A stretch of DNA of 6,181 nt from Acidimicrobiaceae bacterium (GTDB lineage Bacteria > Actinomycetota > Acidimicrobiia > Acidimicrobiales > Bog-793). The translations under genes were made by a program, and so were the position numbers. The DNA is taken from NCBI GenBank assembly GCA_025463965.1, contig JAODBN010000134.1, forward strand, positions 1 to 6,181. The letters are read 5' to 3'. Below are positions 5,810 to 6,181 of this stretch, piece by piece; position 1 is the first letter of the stretch, and every line of letters begins with the position of its first letter. The notes beneath the pieces are model-generated. The model saw only the letters and a program-made list of their open reading frames with translations, did no database searches and was not told the DNA's origin.

Positions 5810-5975
5810 ACGGGGGCCACCTGCGAAGTTGTGGCCGCAGACGCCGAATCGCCGCGGCGTGCCGAGCCCGTAGGTGGCTCCTCGACATGCGGCTGATGTG
5901 CGAAACACCTGGAGGACTCTCGCGCGCGACACGTCGCGGCTGTCCATGAACGGCACGAGTGGGGCGGGCAAAGAG

Positions 5976-6030
5976 TTAAGGACATACTTGACTATGCTGC
6001 GCCTGGACGTATAGTCAAGTATATGCTTAA
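5976..6030. promoter_or_regulatory. Large inverted-repeat operator overlapping the ArsR promoter
   Basis: Two 20-bp arms (5976-5995 and 6011-6030) match at 18 positions around a 15-bp spacer. The inner 12 bp (atacttgactat with atagtcaagtat) are perfect. The element is AT-rich in otherwise GC-rich DNA. It covers the promoter elements and the start codon of the ArsR-type gene, as expected of an autoregulatory operator: a bound repressor would block RNA polymerase. Confidence 0.75.
5988..6015 (+). promoter_or_regulatory. Sigma-70-type promoter of the ArsR-family gene
   Basis: The -35 box TTGACT (5988-5993) and the -10 box TATAGT (6010-6015) are separated by 16 bp; both are close to consensus. 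Transcription would begin about 6021-6023, essentially at the ATG (6023). With no Shine-Dalgarno upstream, this points to a leaderless mRNA, which is common in actinobacteria. Confidence 0.65.
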
Positions 6031-6181
6031 CCAAACCGTGGACCTGGATCGGACCTTCCAGGCGCTGGCCGACAAGAGCAGGCGCTCCATGGTGGAACGA
6101 CTCACGTTGGGACCCGCCTCGGTCAGTGAACTCGCAGCCCCCCTGGCCATCTCCCTTGCGGCTGTCGTCCAGCTCGTGCAG
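6023..6181 (+). CDS. ArsR-family winged-helix repressor, partial (N-terminal 53 codons)
   Basis: It starts at ATG 6023 and runs off the right edge. The visible residues LDRTFQALADKSRRSMVERL, then GPASVSELAAPLAISLAAVV, match the N-terminal half of ArsR/SmtB-type regulators: helix 1 'ALADxxRR', the 'GPASVSELA' turn, then the helix-turn-helix. In this subgroup the recognition helix usually reads 'SLPAVxxHLxVLE'; here it is SLAAVVQLVQ, a divergent form. Such genes are often followed by an SRPBCC/AHSA1-type gene, which would be outside the window. No metal-binding Cys is visible in the part present. The gene is divergent from the two-component operon and carries its own palindromic operator/promoter, so it is probably autoregulated. 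Confidence 0.85.
   Translation, partial: MLNQTVDLDRTFQALADKSRRSMVERLTLGPASVSELAAPLAISLAAVVQLVQ

Larger units (their letters stand above)
5564..5975. other. Intergenic stretch of about 410 bp without a recognisable gene
   Basis: Open frames cross this stretch on the minus strand, but their translations are Arg/Pro/Cys-rich with no domain, no supported start and no family resemblance, so I do not call them. What can be seen is structure: a 6-bp inverted repeat just upstream of the response regulator (5610-5623), a UUCG-loop hairpin (5794-5809), a second inverted repeat (5815-5820 with 5831-5836), and a 12-bp direct repeat ccgcagacgccg (5745-5756 and 5835-5846). It should contain the two-component operon's promoter and 5' leader. 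Confidence 0.5.

Noticed and set aside
5745..5846. 12-bp direct repeat ccgcagacgccg (5745-5756 and 5835-5846) as a mobile-element or attachment-site scar
   Set aside because: It is short, GC-rich and has no integrase, transposase or tRNA nearby; chance is sufficient.
5576..6034. Minus-strand open frame of 152 codons between the regulator and the ArsR gene
   Set aside because: It begins with TTG inside the ArsR coding/operator region, has no ribosome binding site, is Arg/Ser/Cys-rich and shows no recognisable domain.

Overview
The window is GC-rich and densely coding, and almost everything lies on the minus strand. Three traits suggest an actinobacterium, possibly of the Thermoleophilia/Solirubrobacterales type: high GC, GTG starts, and Gly/Ser/Thr-rich secreted proteins with fibronectin-III-like repeats of the 'TLNGTVNPGG...YYFEYGT' style. 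The phylum is fairly likely. The class is an inference from protein style only.

Layout, in minus-strand transcription order (right to left). An OmpR/PhoB-type response regulator (5563-4868) overlaps by 4 bp a membrane sensor histidine kinase (4871-3318). A non-coding stretch follows that holds an imperfect array of 17-bp direct repeats (about 3106-3291). Next is a small secreted lipoprotein with two Cys-paired repeats (2915-2235). After 16 bp comes a very large HlyD/MacA-type membrane-fusion (adaptor) protein that runs off the left edge (2218 to <2). It is open through all 739 visible codons.

At the right edge, a 410-bp stretch without a recognisable gene (5564-5975) leads to a strong inverted-repeat operator/promoter. 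A plus-strand ArsR-family repressor gene follows, cut by the window edge (6023 to >6181).

The likely biology is a signal-responsive envelope export module. The two-component system senses an extracytoplasmic cue and probably controls the lipoprotein-adaptor operon. That operon normally continues into a MacB-like ABC ATPase/permease, which would lie left of the window. The most unusual element is the adaptor. Its alpha-helical hairpin, which in diderm bacteria docks to TolC, is interrupted by about 290 residues: a Ser/Gly/Thr repeat linker and two FN3-like domains, bracketed by single cysteines. The ArsR gene appears to be a separate, probably autoregulated and leaderless unit.
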